From: Diphasiastrum complanatum
Taxonomy: Eukaryota > Streptophyta > Lycopodiopsida > Lycopodiales > Lycopodiaceae
Length of the DNA stretch: 64,000 nucleotides
NCBI GenBank assembly: GCA_029204225.1
Contig: CM055096.1
Location: 4,124,014 to 4,188,013 of the forward strand
Direction: 5' to 3'
Made by a program: the position numbers and the translations under genes. Shown here piece after piece: positions 1 to 12,920 of the stretch; the stretch's first letter is position 1, and each line of letters starts with the position of its first letter. The notes under the pieces are model-generated. The model worked only from the letters and a program-made list of their open reading frames with translations. It did no database searches and was not told the DNA's origin.

Positions 1-799
1 CAAACCGCTTCTTTGAGACTCTTCTAACATTTCTTTCCCTGCCAGTTCTCAAACACATCATCTCTATTTATTTTACACACTTTCTCCTCATTTGGTTTCT
101 CCCCCCGTCTTACTCTCTCTCTATTGCCAAGTCTTTCCCAAAATTCCTATGAAATAATATAAATCTCCTACTCCTCTATCTTCACTACCATCAAAGAATG
201 GAATTTTACTTTCTTTTGGTTCAATTTCAAATGGAACTTCTCTGACCCCCCCTCCCCCCCCCCCCCCATGATGGGAATTGGAACCCAAATTCGTGGGGCT
301 CCAACCCAATTACTTGGTGATGGCAATCGTGTTCAGAGATCACTGATGCGGAATGAAAGGCCAGATAGAGCCGACTTGGTAGGAGTAGCTACTGCTTCTC
401 ACTGCAGTCTAATTCTCTTCCAAGCCCCAAATCGATTCTAATGATCTGTTGTAAAAATTAAACTTGTAAACAACAGATAATGTTGAATAAGACAATAGCG
501 GAAATTTATCTACTGATAGCATGCATTCAAGTTCTTCAGATCATACACATCAACGAACAGAACATTGAGAAAATTGCTTCTATATCAAAACTAAATTTAA
601 ATACAATTCTTGAGCGCTGTCTGTTTTTCAGATCAGCGTGTTGGTACGAGAGAGATGTTCTCTTCTCACAAATAGTATGACTAGCTACTGCTAATCTGTA
701 AATTCACTCTAGAGCTATCTCAAATTGTATGAGTGTATGCTGTTTGCGACTGTATGTTTCTTCATCTACATATTTAGCATCCTTCGTTGATCTCTTTAT
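1..799. other. No gene recognised; C-rich homopolymer
   Basis: I see no domain or convincing exon here. A near-pure C run lies at 246-267, interrupted once by T at 253. The short open frames across 121-680 have no recognisable motif and could be chance. Confidence 0.4.
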
Positions 800-1260
800 G
801 TGATCACCGTGCCCATTATAGAGGGGAGGTTACATTTGTCTATTCTAAATGCAAAATATTAGATGAAGATGTGACTCACCTTTTTTTTCATTGCCATATT
901 CCTCTCTAGAAGTCAGTGACCGATCTCTTTATTGCTCACTTTCATATCAGATTCAGGAGATTCAGTCATACAGACCTGCCATTGAACGACATAATTTTTT
1001 ATGATGTTAAGATTAATGCTTTTTGGCAATGCATTAGAATTATTACTCTTTGGTACATTTGTCTAGAAAGAAATAGCAGGGAATTTGGGAATGGTGACTT
1101 TGTCATCATCCTCTACTACTTTTTGTCGGGGAAATATAGGTACTTCAAGTCTGTGGACTTGAATGGGTCGAACAATTGGATCAGAACAATCCTACTACTG
1201 CGTGGCGGAAGTGGTTGATTGATTCTGATAAAGTTTTGCTTCTCTGAGCTGGTTTTTTGT
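800..1260 (+). pseudogene. LINE (non-LTR) 3' end remnant, RT zinc-binding region
   Basis: This looks like the C-terminal end of a plant LINE ORF2. Around 867-906 the frame reads DVTHLFFHCHIPL, the H/C part of the zf-RVT zinc-binding domain that follows LINE reverse transcriptase. The downstream frame (916-1218) has the hydrophobic, Trp-rich stretch ending in LWYICLERNSREF, typical of that domain's tail (usually WLERN.R.F). A stop separates the two pieces, and the RT and endonuclease are absent, so it is a 5'-truncated, decayed copy. The stretch after 1218 (Phe/Thr-rich, poly-T, then an A-rich run near 1316-1326) could be its 3' UTR and tail; that part is inference. A diverged RNase-H-type LINE is possible. 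Confidence 0.5.
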
Positions 1261-1330
1261 TTTTTCTCTTTCATGTACTTTTGTAACAAGTCTGTAATCT
1301 ATGGTTAACCTTCAAGAGAAAAAAAGATTG

Positions 1331-2865
1331 ATTTGTTGGAAAGGAAGCAATTGAAAAGTCAAGAGGCTTGGCATAAGAGATTGGGACATCTCAACTTCAA
1401 GGCATTGGAGACGATGACAAAAATAGAAGTAGTCATTCGTGTTCCTAAATCTCTTACTAGTATCAATCATGTATGTGAAAATTGTCCTTTATCTAAGTCA
1501 CATAGACTACCTACAATAGATCTATCTCAAGATCTAGTAAGCCCTTTCAACTTGTACATTCGGACATACATAGTACTAGTACAATTAGCAACGGAGGTGC
1601 TAAGTTGTATGTCACATTTATTGATGGCTTTAGTAGACTTACTTGGGTATATCTTCTAAAAAACAAAGATGAGGTGTTTGACATTTTTGTTTAGTTCAAG
1701 AATGCAAGGGAGAACCAATTCAACACCACGATCAAGTGTTTGAGGTCGGACAATGGTGGTGAGTACATATTGACCAAAATCAAGGACTTTTGTGAAATCA
1801 AACTTTGTGTGAAGGTAACAAAGCTATGAGGTTAAGTGCCAATCTTCCTAAATCCTTTTGGGGTGAAGCCTTGACATGTGCAAATTATCTTTGCAATAGG
1901 TGGCCGAGTGCATCATTGGATGGTAAGACACCTTTTGAAACTGTTTTTGGTAGGAGGCCTCGTGTCAAATATTTGAGAATCTTTGGATGTACTTGCTATG
2001 TCAACATTACACTTGATGATAGGACTAAAGAGGATCCTTCATCATGTTGAAGTATAGCATACAAAGTTTACTTTTCTTCAACAAGAAAAGTTGTCATAAG
2101 TAGGGATGTCATTTTTTATGAAGGAAATATTTCGAAGGTTGATGTTGATGGTGATGTTGATGATGTAACTAGAATTCTTGATGATGTTGATGGTTCTTTG
2201 GATGGTGGTGATGGAGAGGCTTCTACAAGTCAAAACCCAAGGAGGACATCAAGGCAAAGGCAAAAACCATCAAGGCTCACATATGATGAGAAGGATAAGA
2301 AAATTGTAGAGGGTACAAATTTGTCTTTCCTAACTTCTTTTGATGAATCTGTTTGTGTAGAGGAAGCAAGGCAAAAGAAGGAGTGGATCCAAGCAATGGA
2401 TCTTAAGTATCAAGCTCTCATGAAGAACAACACTTGGAGGTTGGGTGAAGCTTTCACAAGACAAGAAGACAATTGGATGCAAATGGATCTTCAAGGTGAA
2501 GATAAACCAAGATGGATCTATCAACAAGTACAAAGCAAAGTTGGTGGCAAAAGGATATGCTAAGGAGTATGGTATTAATATTCATGAAATCTTTGCACCC
2601 ATGGAAAAGATAGTAAGCATTTGAATTATCATTTCTCTTGCTACACTTTTTGATTGTGATCTATGGCAAATGGATGTTTCTAATGCTTTTTTGAATGAAT
2701 ATCTCAGTGAGAAAGTTTACATGGAGCACAACTCGAGGGTTACACGTCTTAGGAGAAGCCAAATATGGTGTGCTTACTTCAACTTGTGATTGTATGGACT
2801 TAAGCAAGCACCAAGGAATTGGTATGCTATGCTTAACACTACTCTCTCAAAACTTCATTATGAGT
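1331..2865 (+). pseudogene. Ty1/copia pol remnant (pre-integrase, integrase, start of RT)
   Basis: This is a decayed copia polyprotein. The order is GAG pre-integrase (AWHKRLGHLNFKALETM then CENCPLSKSHRLP, about 1360-1510), integrase core pieces (TFIDGFSRLTWVYLLKNKDE, RSDNGGEY, about 1615-1770), integrase C-terminal region (MRLSANLPKSFWGEALTCANY to NITLDDRTKEDPSS, 1828-2045), the linker (PRRTSRQRQKPSRLTYDEK, about 2230-2300) and the first half of RT_2 (about 2350-2865). A frameshift lies near 1545 and a stop near 1693. Between KDFCEI (1800) and the Leu-Cys-Glu stretch the segment with the catalytic Glu is missing when compared with the related copy at 18115-19413. The RT part is full of stops and ends abruptly. 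No protein could be made from it. Confidence 0.85.
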
Positions 2866-2869
2866 GAGT

Positions 2870-4020
2870 AAAACATTTATGGATAATAGTGATTATTCTC
2901 TCTCCTCTCTATAGGTGGCTAATACCTAAAAATAGTCACTATGTAGTGTAGCTAATACATAAAATAGTCACTATGTAGTGTGAAACACTAAAAATGATCC
3001 ATATGACCAATTTACTTGATCTAAATGATATTTGAAGGGTACTGAAGTTTAAAAGTCCTTCAAACTATAAATATACAAAAACTAGTATTATTTTAATCAA
3101 GCACACATGTGTGAAAGGTCTAGTCCAAACTATGTCTCAAAATGACCCAAAAATAGACAATAAATAGCTGACAATTTTTCATATATGAGACTTAAGGAAT
3201 AGGTAAAAAATGTGCAAGATAGAATGTAGGGGATGAGAAACCTGACAATTGTGAAAAATGCAAAAATAAGCTTGGTAGAGGCCAAAAATCTTGTATATAG
3301 ATAAACACACATGTGTGGAGCCTGTTCCCATGTGTGAAACTAGCGTACTTGTCATGCACCATAATCATATATGTTGTACTAATTCAAGTTCTAGTGGCTA
3401 AAATGGCCAAAAACTAGTTTTCTAGATATATGACACATGGCATCAATCTATTCATTGCATGAGCCAAATATTTTGGTTAGAAGTCATATCCCATGTGTAG
3501 AGGACAGCTCACACGTGTGGAATAAGCTGAAGTAGGCAAATTTTGACTTCTAGAAGATTTCCAAGTAGATCTCCATATAGAAGGAAAATGGACCAAAAGT
3601 GCTCAAAATAGAAGGTTTTGTCCAAGTGTCAGTTTTGCATGATGAATCATCATATGACAAAGCACCTTCACACATGTGGGATCAGAGGGATGATCAGTAC
3701 CACGAGCTCCCACTTATTGTATATATAGAGCCACAGTTGGCCATAATCATTGTTAGACACCAATCTTGGTTTTGGAAGCAATTTTGAGTGATTCTCTCCA
3801 TTTGTGTACATTTGTTTTGATTGTTTTGAGGTTCTATCAATGTGCACTTTATTTTCAGGTTGGATTCCGTACTCAGACAGTATTTCACACGTGTGAAACC
3901 ATAAAGTACACTTACCTTCAATTAATGATTCTTCTTGTTAGGATTTTGTGTCTAGAATTGATCTAGATTGATCTTGATCTGAAGTAGATTGATAGATCAA
4001 GTAATCTGACAACCAATCCC
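2870..4020 (+). repeat. LTR-like block (type B) following the copia remnant
   Basis: No coding sequence is seen. The block has a TATA box (TATATATAG near 3720) and several CACACGTGTG/CACACATGTG palindromes (3102, 3306, 3510, 3669, 3883). The part at about 3255-3568 is the reverse complement, at roughly 90 percent identity by eye, of 31425-31745, where a fragment sits inside another copia element. That shows it is repetitive. I read it as an LTR in plus orientation; its exact ends are not visible. A splice-acceptor-like TTTTCAGG occurs near 3852. Confidence 0.5.
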
Positions 4021-4420
4021 TCTTGAGGATCAGATTAGGATCCACTCTTGGTCCTTTTTGTACTTTTTTCCACAACAATGATGAGAAAAAAAAGAAAAAG
4101 ACAAGTTGTAGAAAAGGATGTCATAATGGTGCCGAAATTGTCTTGAGTTGGAAAGGAAGAGAGAAAAAAATGAAATTCGTATTACTTATCTTTTGATTTT
4201 GAAAAGTGCTCCTTTGGATACTGCCTTGTTTTGGACCTTTGTTTCACAATAGAAGCTATTTTGAAATGACTTGGAGATGCATATTAAGTGTGTGAATTTT
4301 AATGCATCAAGTGGACTAGTAAAATTGGTAGCTTGAAGTGAGTCTTTGCTAGCTAAAAAAGTTGAAAGGGGTTTAATGAAGCATTGTTAGCATGTGAATG
4401 TGCACACATGCATATATGTG

Positions 4421-4423
<3 letters not shown>

Positions 4424-4495
<72 letters not shown>
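4424..4495. repeat. (TG)n microsatellite
   Basis: About 36 uninterrupted TG units, preceded by TGTGCACACATGCATATATG, which is also alternating purine/pyrimidine. Confidence 0.98.
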
Positions 4496-4497
<2 letters not shown>

Positions 4498-6301
4498 TAT
4501 AAGACAACTAGACAATCTCTAAGGACAAAAGAATTGGGTATTCTCCCAAGAATTCAAACTCTAGATGTTAAATTTTGAGAGGAACAAGGATGATGCAACA
4601 ATAGTGGATTCAATGTTAGCAAAAGTTTGTTGGTGATGTTTTTCTTTTATTTATAAAAGAATTGGGTATTCTTAAAATTATACCAAAAATTATGATACAA
4701 TTGTCTTATGAACACAAATGATAGATTAATGAAATTAAAAAATTCATGTAGTGTCCTTATCCCTATACTTCATTGTGGAGAATTAGACATGTTCAAGTCC
4801 GTATGCTTCAACAATGATCAAAGCTTCTTTGAAAATTTTTTAGTGTCATCAAGTTTTTTGATGCTTTCTTTTTAAAATTTTCAAGAGCAAGGTGTGGTTG
4901 TAGATCCTTAAAATGTGTTTTTCCTCTAGTTCTATGTCATTCAGCAAATGTATCATAGTAATATCTTTTAATATGACAAGGTATTTTTTTTCAAAGGCTT
5001 GGACAATCTCTTTCCAAATTTAAAGGTGACACTCAAAAAATAGATAGCGTATGGTCCCTTTAATGTAGGCCTTGTAGTAGTTGACCTTATAATTGAATCT
5101 GACAACAATGGTTGGATGTAGGATATTAAGTTGCATAAAGATTTTAGATTTGGTCGATTTGATATTGTTGACATTGAATCATATATGTATGAGAATGAAG
5201 AAGTGGGCAAAATAGTTGTTCTAAAGACCTAATTACTTTCAAGTAGCTATAGTATTCTATGTACATAAACAATTATGGACTAATGGTTATTTTTTTTTCA
5301 AGAGTATCTCTGTCCTACTAATAGTACAAGAGAAAAAGAGTTATACCTATGCATGATAATAGACTTATGTATTATGTGTATAGCTTTTGTGTATCATTGT
5401 ATGACATGTTCTTTCCACCTTGAAATCAACCTTGTTTTAAATTTCAAAGATATTGATGGAAAAGAAGACTTTCATGAATATTGCACTAGTCTAGGTGCTC
5501 TACATAATAAGCATATGTGAATTATTGGTAACAATGTGAATATGACAATCATCACTTGCATGTGCAAGTTTAGAATTTTTCCGTATTGACAAGTAGGCTT
5601 ATATAGGATAGTGACATAATGATTATAATAGTGCACAAAAAGAGCAAACCAATATTCAAATGTACAAATACAACTTAATAGGCCTAAAGCTTAGATGATA
5701 TAGAGACAACATATGCATGAAGGAATATCCATAGCCACTCTTTAAGATACATTGAAATTCTTAAGTTATATGTAAAATTGCTTGTGATTTGATTCCTTTT
5801 TGCAAAAAGAGAGGAAAATTGTAGAGCTTGGACATACATTAGCAAAAATCGTGGAGTTCAATTATTTGTAGATAACCTCTAGCTATGAATAAAATTATAT
5901 TGATGGACCACATAAGAACACAATAGCTAATCATTCTTTTTTGCTGAGACATTTGCTAACTTCTAAGAGTATCAATTTTTTTTGTAATTTAGGAGGCCTC
6001 TCTTTACATTTTGTTAGTATGTCCTATGATTTCTATTGTGACTCAGTTTATTTTTTAAGATGGCAACATGTGAATCATGAATGTCTTCTAGAAAATAGTT
6101 TTAGTAGCAAAGTATTGAAATTATTTATAGATATCAAGAAGATTGTAGAACCCTAAATAGAGGTATTTTCTAATAAAGTCAATATTAACAAGTATACATA
6201 TGTATTAATTATGAAGCCACACACTAAACCAGAAGAAATGACATCACATGCAAATATAGTATTAGACTTAACAAAACTAATGTTATTCGATTTTAACCAA
6301 A

Positions 6302-6541
6302 AAGCCAAAAAAATTAAAGCACCAAGAAAAATGCATTGGAAAAGTATTATATCATCATTAAACAAGTTATTAAAAAACAAAATATCTTACATTTGTGGAT
6401 ATATAAAAATAAAATCCAACACAAAGCCAAAAAATTAAAGCACCAAGAAAAATGCATTGGACAGTATTATATCATCATTAAACAAGTTTTAAAAAAACAA
6501 AATATCTTATATTTGTGGATATATAAAAATAAAAGTCAACA
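6302..6541. repeat. Direct tandem duplication, unit about 120 bp
   Basis: AAGCCAAAAAAATTAAAGCA at 6302 recurs at 6424. Both copies run through GCATTGGA, ATATCATCATTAAACAAG and TTTGTGGATATATAAAAATA with only small indels and few substitutions, so the duplication looks fairly recent. The two copies give similar open frames, but nothing suggests a gene. Confidence 0.9.
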
Positions 6542-7052
6542 CAATAATTGATAAAATGTCTAGTTTTTAGCAACTTTCATAGATGACACAACAACACTTT
6601 GCATGAGTGGCACAACAATTGCAAGGTAGACACATAAATGACAAATGACAAGGTAGACATTGAGTTCTTGACAAAAAAAATACAAGTTTTGACTTCAAGG
6701 TGAGCTTAATCTCATCTTGTTTACCTATAATTGTTTGTATTTGCATCTAAATTTAACCTTGTAAAATGGTGCCTATGACACATGTTACATATCATATCCC
6801 TTTTTTTACTTTCTTATATTAGATTAATTATATAAGAATGAGTTATTTCCAAATGCATCTCCTTTCCAAATTTCAAGTTTTTGCAAAAGATTGAATGGTT
6901 GGTCAACAAAATACAAGCTTTCATTTTTTAATGCACGTAGACCTTTTTTTTCATTGTATCAGTTTGAATTGATCATCACACATAGTGGGAAGTTGATTGA
7001 GAAAAAAGTAAAAAGTTTTTTCTTTCCATGTAGGTTGTATGTTTAATGACTG

Positions 7053-7075
7053 CACACACACACACACACACACAC
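7053..7075. repeat. (CA)n microsatellite
   Basis: About 11 CA units. Confidence 0.95.
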
Positions 7076-8089
7076 ATGTAGACATATTTTTCTACTATGT
7101 ATTGTATCCCCAAGCACATCCAACTATTTGAAGATTCCAAACAAATATGTGAATCAACATCAACACATCAACTTACATTTGCTCCAATATCTCTAGTCAT
7201 TTAAATTAAAAATTTGAAAGAAGGAAAAAATCGAGTGAGACTTGATTTTTTCTTCTTGTAAATACAGCAAAAGTTGTTGCTAGAATGGTGTATTTTGTAA
7301 TTGCACCAAAGAAGCACTATAGTTATGATAATTAGTCAAGCTAAAAAGCATGTAAAACCCAGTATACATGCATAAAAAAAGAAAGATCGGGCTACTTTAA
7401 GCTTTTTACATTCAAAATTAGCGTATGTCACCTTGATGCAGAAGAGTCCATCTATATAAATATGTGTAATCAATATGTTGTTTTACAAAAATGGTAGACA
7501 AGTTGTTTGTAATCTTTGATTATGTACTTTATAAAATCACTGAGACAACATATGGAGTGTTGTTTTGGCATGATTGACAGCCAATAATAGTGCGTTGGGT
7601 CGTCAAACCATAGATGTTTGGATTTTAAATGATGCACTAGATTCTATACTATGAAAGATGGTGTTCTGATGTAATCAATTTGTATCTGGAGGGCCTAGTA
7701 AGACTCGAGTGGATTCTTAAGAGAGATCGCGAGAGGTTAATTCTAGATCCAACTCCAAAGCTCAAGCTACTCTTATTCTCACGATGTTGCTAGTAATGGG
7801 CTATTCAAAAGGTTCCCACCCAGGATCCCTAGCATCAATTTAGTAAGATCATTTTCTCGAAATAAGACTATCCTAGCTCGTCTCCTAGGTTCTGCTTCTA
7901 AAGTTCTGCTAGTACTCTTGGCTGATCCTAGTGATAGCACTTGCAAGACAAAGACTGGGGTACTCAGGAGTGGATGTTGTACTATCATGAGCAGGTGGCA
8001 TCCGTCAAACGCTGGGATTCATCATTTAAGAAGTTGTACACTTTTAGGTAATTATGATCGTTGTGATGATGTACGTGTGAACAATTTGG

Positions 8090-8665
<576 letters not shown>

Positions 8666-9424
8666 GTGAAGTTTTTAGCACATGTGGACTTCACCACACA
8701 CCTTACAAGATCTTAATGATGTGTTGTGATTGCACAAGATTGATCAATGAACATATTACTTGGAAAATCTAAGACAAGTGCACAATGTCATACATCAGAC
8801 TGAAAAAACTAACTTCTTACTATGAGAAATGGATATCAGAAATAATTCTAAGTGTTCACTATGGGAAAAACAGTCTGCTCTCAGGTAAAGAGAGAAAATC
8901 TACTCATAAAACTCGGGTAGAGAGATAGTGCGCCCAAAACACCAAAATCTCTATATTCACAATATGGCAAAACATGCCAACATTTCCCTACATCAAAGAG
9001 GCTCGAATTCCTATAGTGGAGTTGCATGGAAACTCCATTTTATTAGTTAACTCAAGTACCAGGGATCCACATGTAAAACTGCATGCATGGATATTGCATG
9101 TACTGCATGTCATCTCTCAAAATTGCCTAGACATGTATAGATCATGAAAACCACTTTGCATGTTGCATGCACTGATTGCATGTTGCTTGCATGCACACTG
9201 AATGACTTTGTATGTAATCTAAACTTTTTTATGACATCAAGATTAAATCTACCTAACTCAAACTTGACGTATTCTAGAAGGTTATGTGCTCAATTCACAT
9301 ACCTTTATGTACAGTAAAATATACAATGGAAATAAGATAGGCATGGCCTCAAAACTCAAGATGGGAAGAATAATTTTACTAATTTTCGCACTCCTCCTTA
9401 AAATATATGTTCCTATCCAACATA
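8666..9424. other. Non-coding; GCATGC/GCATGT-rich patch
   Basis: No coding motif is seen. Between about 9075 and 9200 the word GCATG occurs repeatedly. It resembles in composition the GCATGTCA repeats at 16074-16300, which are also next to family Q sequence, so this may be remote family Q material. Confidence 0.35.
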
Positions 9425-10092
9425 GAGTTTGAAATTAGGCCAAGGTTAAATGTCCAATTCCTAGGCCCTTTTTTCTAGAGGTTGCCCATCCTCAGTCATG
9501 GCCATTGGCACTTATTTTCTAGAGGCTGCCCATCCTCAATCATGGTGGAAAAAGTCACTAGGGTGATCAGACCCTAAGCCTTGTCCTGTTCTATATAGAC
9601 TCCTCTGAGCCTTCATTATAGACTTATAAATAAGCCTTCTTTATAGACTCTACTGAGCCTTCATTATAGACTTTGTCGAAAGCCTTTTTTGTATGATGTC
9701 TTTAAGCTTAGAAAGCTTCTTGATTCGATTCTTGTTCTTCTGGCACTTTCTCGAGTACCTGCACATACCCTCAAAGAGAGATCAGTCCTTAAGCCCACAG
9801 GGCTTCTTATTCTTGTTCAGATTCTTCAGGTACGTTCATGTGTTCCTGCACAACCCTTGAAAGAAAGGTCAGTGCTCATAATACCATCAAACATGGTTCA
9901 CCAAAGATTCTTAGTTCTACAGGTGTCAATGTCTGTTACTCAATTCATTAAAGCAATAAATTCATACAATATTCTAAAAGAATACTGATCCTTGATAATT
10001 CTATATCATTAAAATCTATCTGGGTTGGAAGTTGGGAAAGTCTTTATTTCTAAGGAGCAATTTGTCTCTGCAAATTACACTCCTCCAACGCA
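9425..10092 (-). repeat. Gypsy family Q: polypurine tract and 5' part of an LTR (minus)
   Basis: Read on the minus strand, a polypurine tract (GTTGGAGGAG, 10080-10092) is followed at 10079 by an LTR beginning TGTAATTTGCAG. The LTR continues through TTGACACCTGTAGAACTAAG to about 9455 and is truncated before its TATA box. About 9455-9925 is the reverse complement of 14898-15370. Just upstream of the polypurine tract (10093-10120) lies GTTGAGGACAACG, the same end-of-pol landmark seen after the chromodomain of family P at 12885-12905. This therefore looks like the 3' internal end and start of the 3' LTR of a minus-oriented element. Confidence 0.7.
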
Positions 10093-10129
10093 TAAAGCGT
10101 TGTCCTCAACGAAAATTTCTCAACTAAGA

Positions 10130-10750
10130 GTCTTAAATCTGTTTAAAAAAATTCTAAATATTCTGATACGTGTTTATGTTTATTTCTTTCTCTCAGATTT
10201 GATTTTATATGTAAGATCAGCTTTGGGTGAAGAGTCTTTTCTTCCTTGATCTAGCTCAGATCTCTTAATCTATGAATTCAAGATTAGTTTACTGAATTAG
10301 TCTCGGGTAGATCCAATCATTTCATTCTCATCCTGAGTTTTAGATTGCTCAAAAACAATTTCATAGTAAAAATTGTTTCTTTGGGGATTCAGGAATGGCA
10401 TAAGGTGAAGTGGTCTTAGAATTTTCAGTCCTCGTTCCTCCTTAGTATGTTTTCATACTAGTCATAGTTTTACATAATGTCTTAGGAGGTTTAACTTCCT
10501 ATTCATAATTTCAATAGATGCTTGAAATTTGGGTCCATTCCAATTCATCCGATCATCAAGGTTTACTTTCGCATTAAGTATGCAAAGTATAAACTAACAT
10601 TACATGTCATTCACTAAGCTACTAAAAGCTCAGATCTCATAACTCACATGTTTAAAACATTCAAAGCAAAGTACTGATAGTATTGAATCAAAATCTTTCT
10701 TAAAAACAACTTAGGATTTAACATCCTATCTGATGTTTTTCTCTAAAGTA
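10130..10750. other. Non-coding part of the deleted family Q element
   Basis: This lies between the family Q leader ORF (10753-11055) and the pol-end landmark. No protein motif is visible. It is probably decayed internal sequence of the same element left after a large deletion; that is inference from its position. Confidence 0.3.
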
Positions 10751-10752
10751 TT

Positions 10753-11055
10753 TCAAGATCTACATCTCAAACACTCTTGTGGTCCTAGTGGACAATCTTT
10801 ATGGTTTAAGAAATTCTCCCTTTGTTTTACTAGTACGGCCTTCAATGATTTTATGGCCGAAACTAGTCTTGGGTTGTACGTTCTTGATAAGCATGGTCTT
10901 CTAGTCCTCCACAAGTAGGCTTCTAGTGTTTCGTGGTCATCTGGATCTTCCTCAGGCCTAGCAGGAGTCTTGGTCTTCTTGATCTTTTCAAGATAGTTCT
11001 TTCTTTTTGCTGCACAAGGCCTCTTAAACACCGGGTGGAGCTTTGTATTCTTCAT
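10753..11055 (-). pseudogene. Unrecognised basic ORF after family Q LTR/leader
   Basis: A 100-residue open frame starts with a real ATG right after the family Q LTR/leader, where gag should begin. It is basic at the start (KRPCAAKRKNYLEKIKKTKT), has an acidic patch (ARPEEDPDDHETLEAYLW) and ends with CPLGPQECLRC. I do not recognise a family. The comparable plus-strand copy diverges exactly at this ATG (near 16021), where it continues with GTATGC. It could be the gag N-terminus of a degraded element or a chance frame. Confidence 0.3.
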
Positions 11056-11675
11056 AGTTTCAAGAGAAGGTGAAAGTGAGAGAGGGAGAGAGAGTGTGTG
11101 TGTGTTTGTGTGGTGATCTGAGAGTGAGATAGAAATCCGAGGGTTTGAGCTCCAATTAATCCTGCAATCACAAAAATGACATAGTCTCCTTGAGGTATTC
11201 CCTCAATCCTCTTCTCCAGAGCACCTGTACACAACAAACAATAAAATGGCAGAGTCTGGATGCATTATTACTTCATCCTCCTAGTAGAGGGGCGCATTTC
11301 CACTTATATAGAGAGTGGAGAGGCCTTCAAAAGTAAGTGAGGTGTCAAGTTCAAGTGTATGAGGTGTGAGGGAGACTCCAATTGGACTTAGGGAGAAGTG
11401 GAGTGCATGGATGAGGTGTTTTAGTTAGGGAGGGTGAATGGGTGATGTGTACTAGCTTGGGAGAGCTATTTTGGTGATTTGGCCATGAAGTGAGAGTGTA
11501 GGAGGGCACCCCATTCTAGGTGTCAATTAGCCTAGAATGCATGTGAAAAAGTAGGTGGGAGGTAGGCGGTACAAGGTTCCAACTTGACTTTTAATTACAT
11601 ATAATTTTACATGGTTACAACTTGGAAATTCACCCAAGTGCAATAATCCTATGGAAGAGCCAAGGTATATGCCCC
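11020..11675 (-). repeat. Gypsy family Q: promoter-to-leader half of an LTR (minus)
   Basis: This is the reverse complement of about 15391-16020, closely matching throughout. On the minus strand the TATA box CTATATAA lies at 11304-11314, followed by CTCCTCTACTAGGAGGATGA, then a candidate intron end (TTTGTGATTGCAG) and a CT-rich leader. It stops at 11675, where family P pol begins at CTGAAAAGATTC. With 9425-10092 it marks a minus-oriented family Q element whose interior is almost entirely deleted. Confidence 0.75.
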
Positions 11676-12893
11676 TGAAAAGATTCTTTTATTGGCCTAC
11701 CATCAATCGAGACACAAGGCATTAAATAAATGCATGTCTAGTCTATCAACACAATAAAGATGAGCGAGGATTAAAAACTCCAGGGTTACTTCATCCCTTG
11801 CCTATTCCTGAAGCACCCTGGGAACATATTACCATGGACTTTATTCTGGGTTCCCTAAAACCAAAAATGGAAATGAGATGATATGGACTATCATTGATAG
11901 ATTTAGCAAACAAGCTCATTTTATTCCCTGTAAGAAAAAGCTTAAAGGACCCGAAGCTGCTCATTTGTTTATTCGTCACATCTTTAGGTTGCATGGACTA
12001 CCCAAAAGTATAGTGTCGGATCGGGATACGAGATTTACTAGCAACTTTTGGAGAGCCCTTTTTGATAATCTGGGGACAACCCTTAAATTCTCTTCTTCCT
12101 TTCACCCCCAGACTGTGGTCAAAGTGAAATTACTAATCGAACCATCATAGATTTGTTGAGAAATTATGTAAGTGATCAGAAGACTCAATGGGAACACTAT
12201 CTTCCTATTCTAGAATTTGCTTACAATAACACCGTTCATTCTTCTACTGGTAAAGCGCCTTTTGAAGTAATGTATGGAAAACCAATTGTGCCTCCTGTAT
12301 TAAGGACTAAAGAAAAGATATTTGTCTCAGATGAATTTGTGCAGGATTATCGAGACACCTTTTCAAAGGTTCAACAATCCATTGCAAATGCACAACAGAA
12401 ACAACAAAAAAGTGCAAATATGCGTTGGAGGGCAATCAAGTACGAAGAAGGAGAACTAGTTCTCCTGGAATTTGAAAAGAAAAGACTTAGGAAAAAGAAG
12501 GGCAGCATGAAACTCTACCCAAAACTAGCCCAAAAGTATTATGGACCTTTTAAAGTCAAGAAAGTAATCAATGAAGTTACATGTGAGCTTGACTTACCTA
12601 TTACTTGGAAAATCCATAACAAATTCCATGTAAGCTTGCTAAAGAAATTCAATGGTCCGGAACCAGAAGGATTTACAGATTCCGAACCACCAAAAGTTCA
12701 AGGAACCAAAGAAATCCTTCAACCTGAGCAGATATTCATGCACAAGACAAGAACTGGAAGAAAAGGGATAACTTCTACATTATACCTCCTCAAATTTAAG
12801 AACTATCCTACTATGGATGCAAGATGGATGGAAGAAGAATTCTTCCAAGAGTATCTAGAAATTTTACATGTTTATTTGAGAAATGTTCGTTGA
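11676..12893 (+). pseudogene. Chromovirus (Ty3/gypsy) family P integrase with chromodomain
   Basis: Integrase inserts the cDNA; a chromodomain at its C-terminus is the hallmark of chromoviruses. Seen in order: the zinc-finger end (RFFYWPTINRD, with the second Cys position replaced in CLVYQHNKDERG), core Asp 1 (EHITMDFILG), core Asp 2 (SIVSDRDTRFTSNFW), the QWEHYLPILEFAYNNTVHSS region, the GPFKVKKV and HNKFHVSLLKKF barrel, and a chromodomain at about 12715-12880 (PEQIFMHKTRTGRKG ... LLKFKNYPTMDARWMEEE). Frameshifts occur near 11870 and near 12115. The second falls in the motif before the catalytic Glu, where one A appears to be missing. The stop at 12891-12893 is followed by the GTTGAGGACAACG landmark. 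The RNase H half of this family lies downstream at 14120-14752, so domain order is permuted. Confidence 0.9.
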
Positions 12894-12920
12894 GGACAAC
12901 GTTTAATGCGTCGAAGGGAA

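Larger units (their letters stand above)
4021..8089. other. AT-rich non-coding stretch, nothing recognised except simple repeats
   Basis: About 4 kb without recognisable protein motifs on either strand. It contains a TG microsatellite, a 120-bp direct duplication and a short CA repeat, each listed separately. The open frames inside (for example 4968-5210 minus, 5941-6156 plus, 7779-7988 minus) show no family motif. It may be old transposon DNA or true intergenic sequence. Confidence 0.45.

Noticed and set aside
121-680. Short frames at 121-309 (minus) and 480-680 (plus) as possible small genes
   Set aside because: No motif, no splice or start context, and the first includes the homopolymer C run as poly-Gly.
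4968-6551. Several 60-80 codon frames in AT-rich DNA
   Set aside because: Lengths are expected by chance and composition is low-complexity; two of them only reflect the 120-bp duplication.
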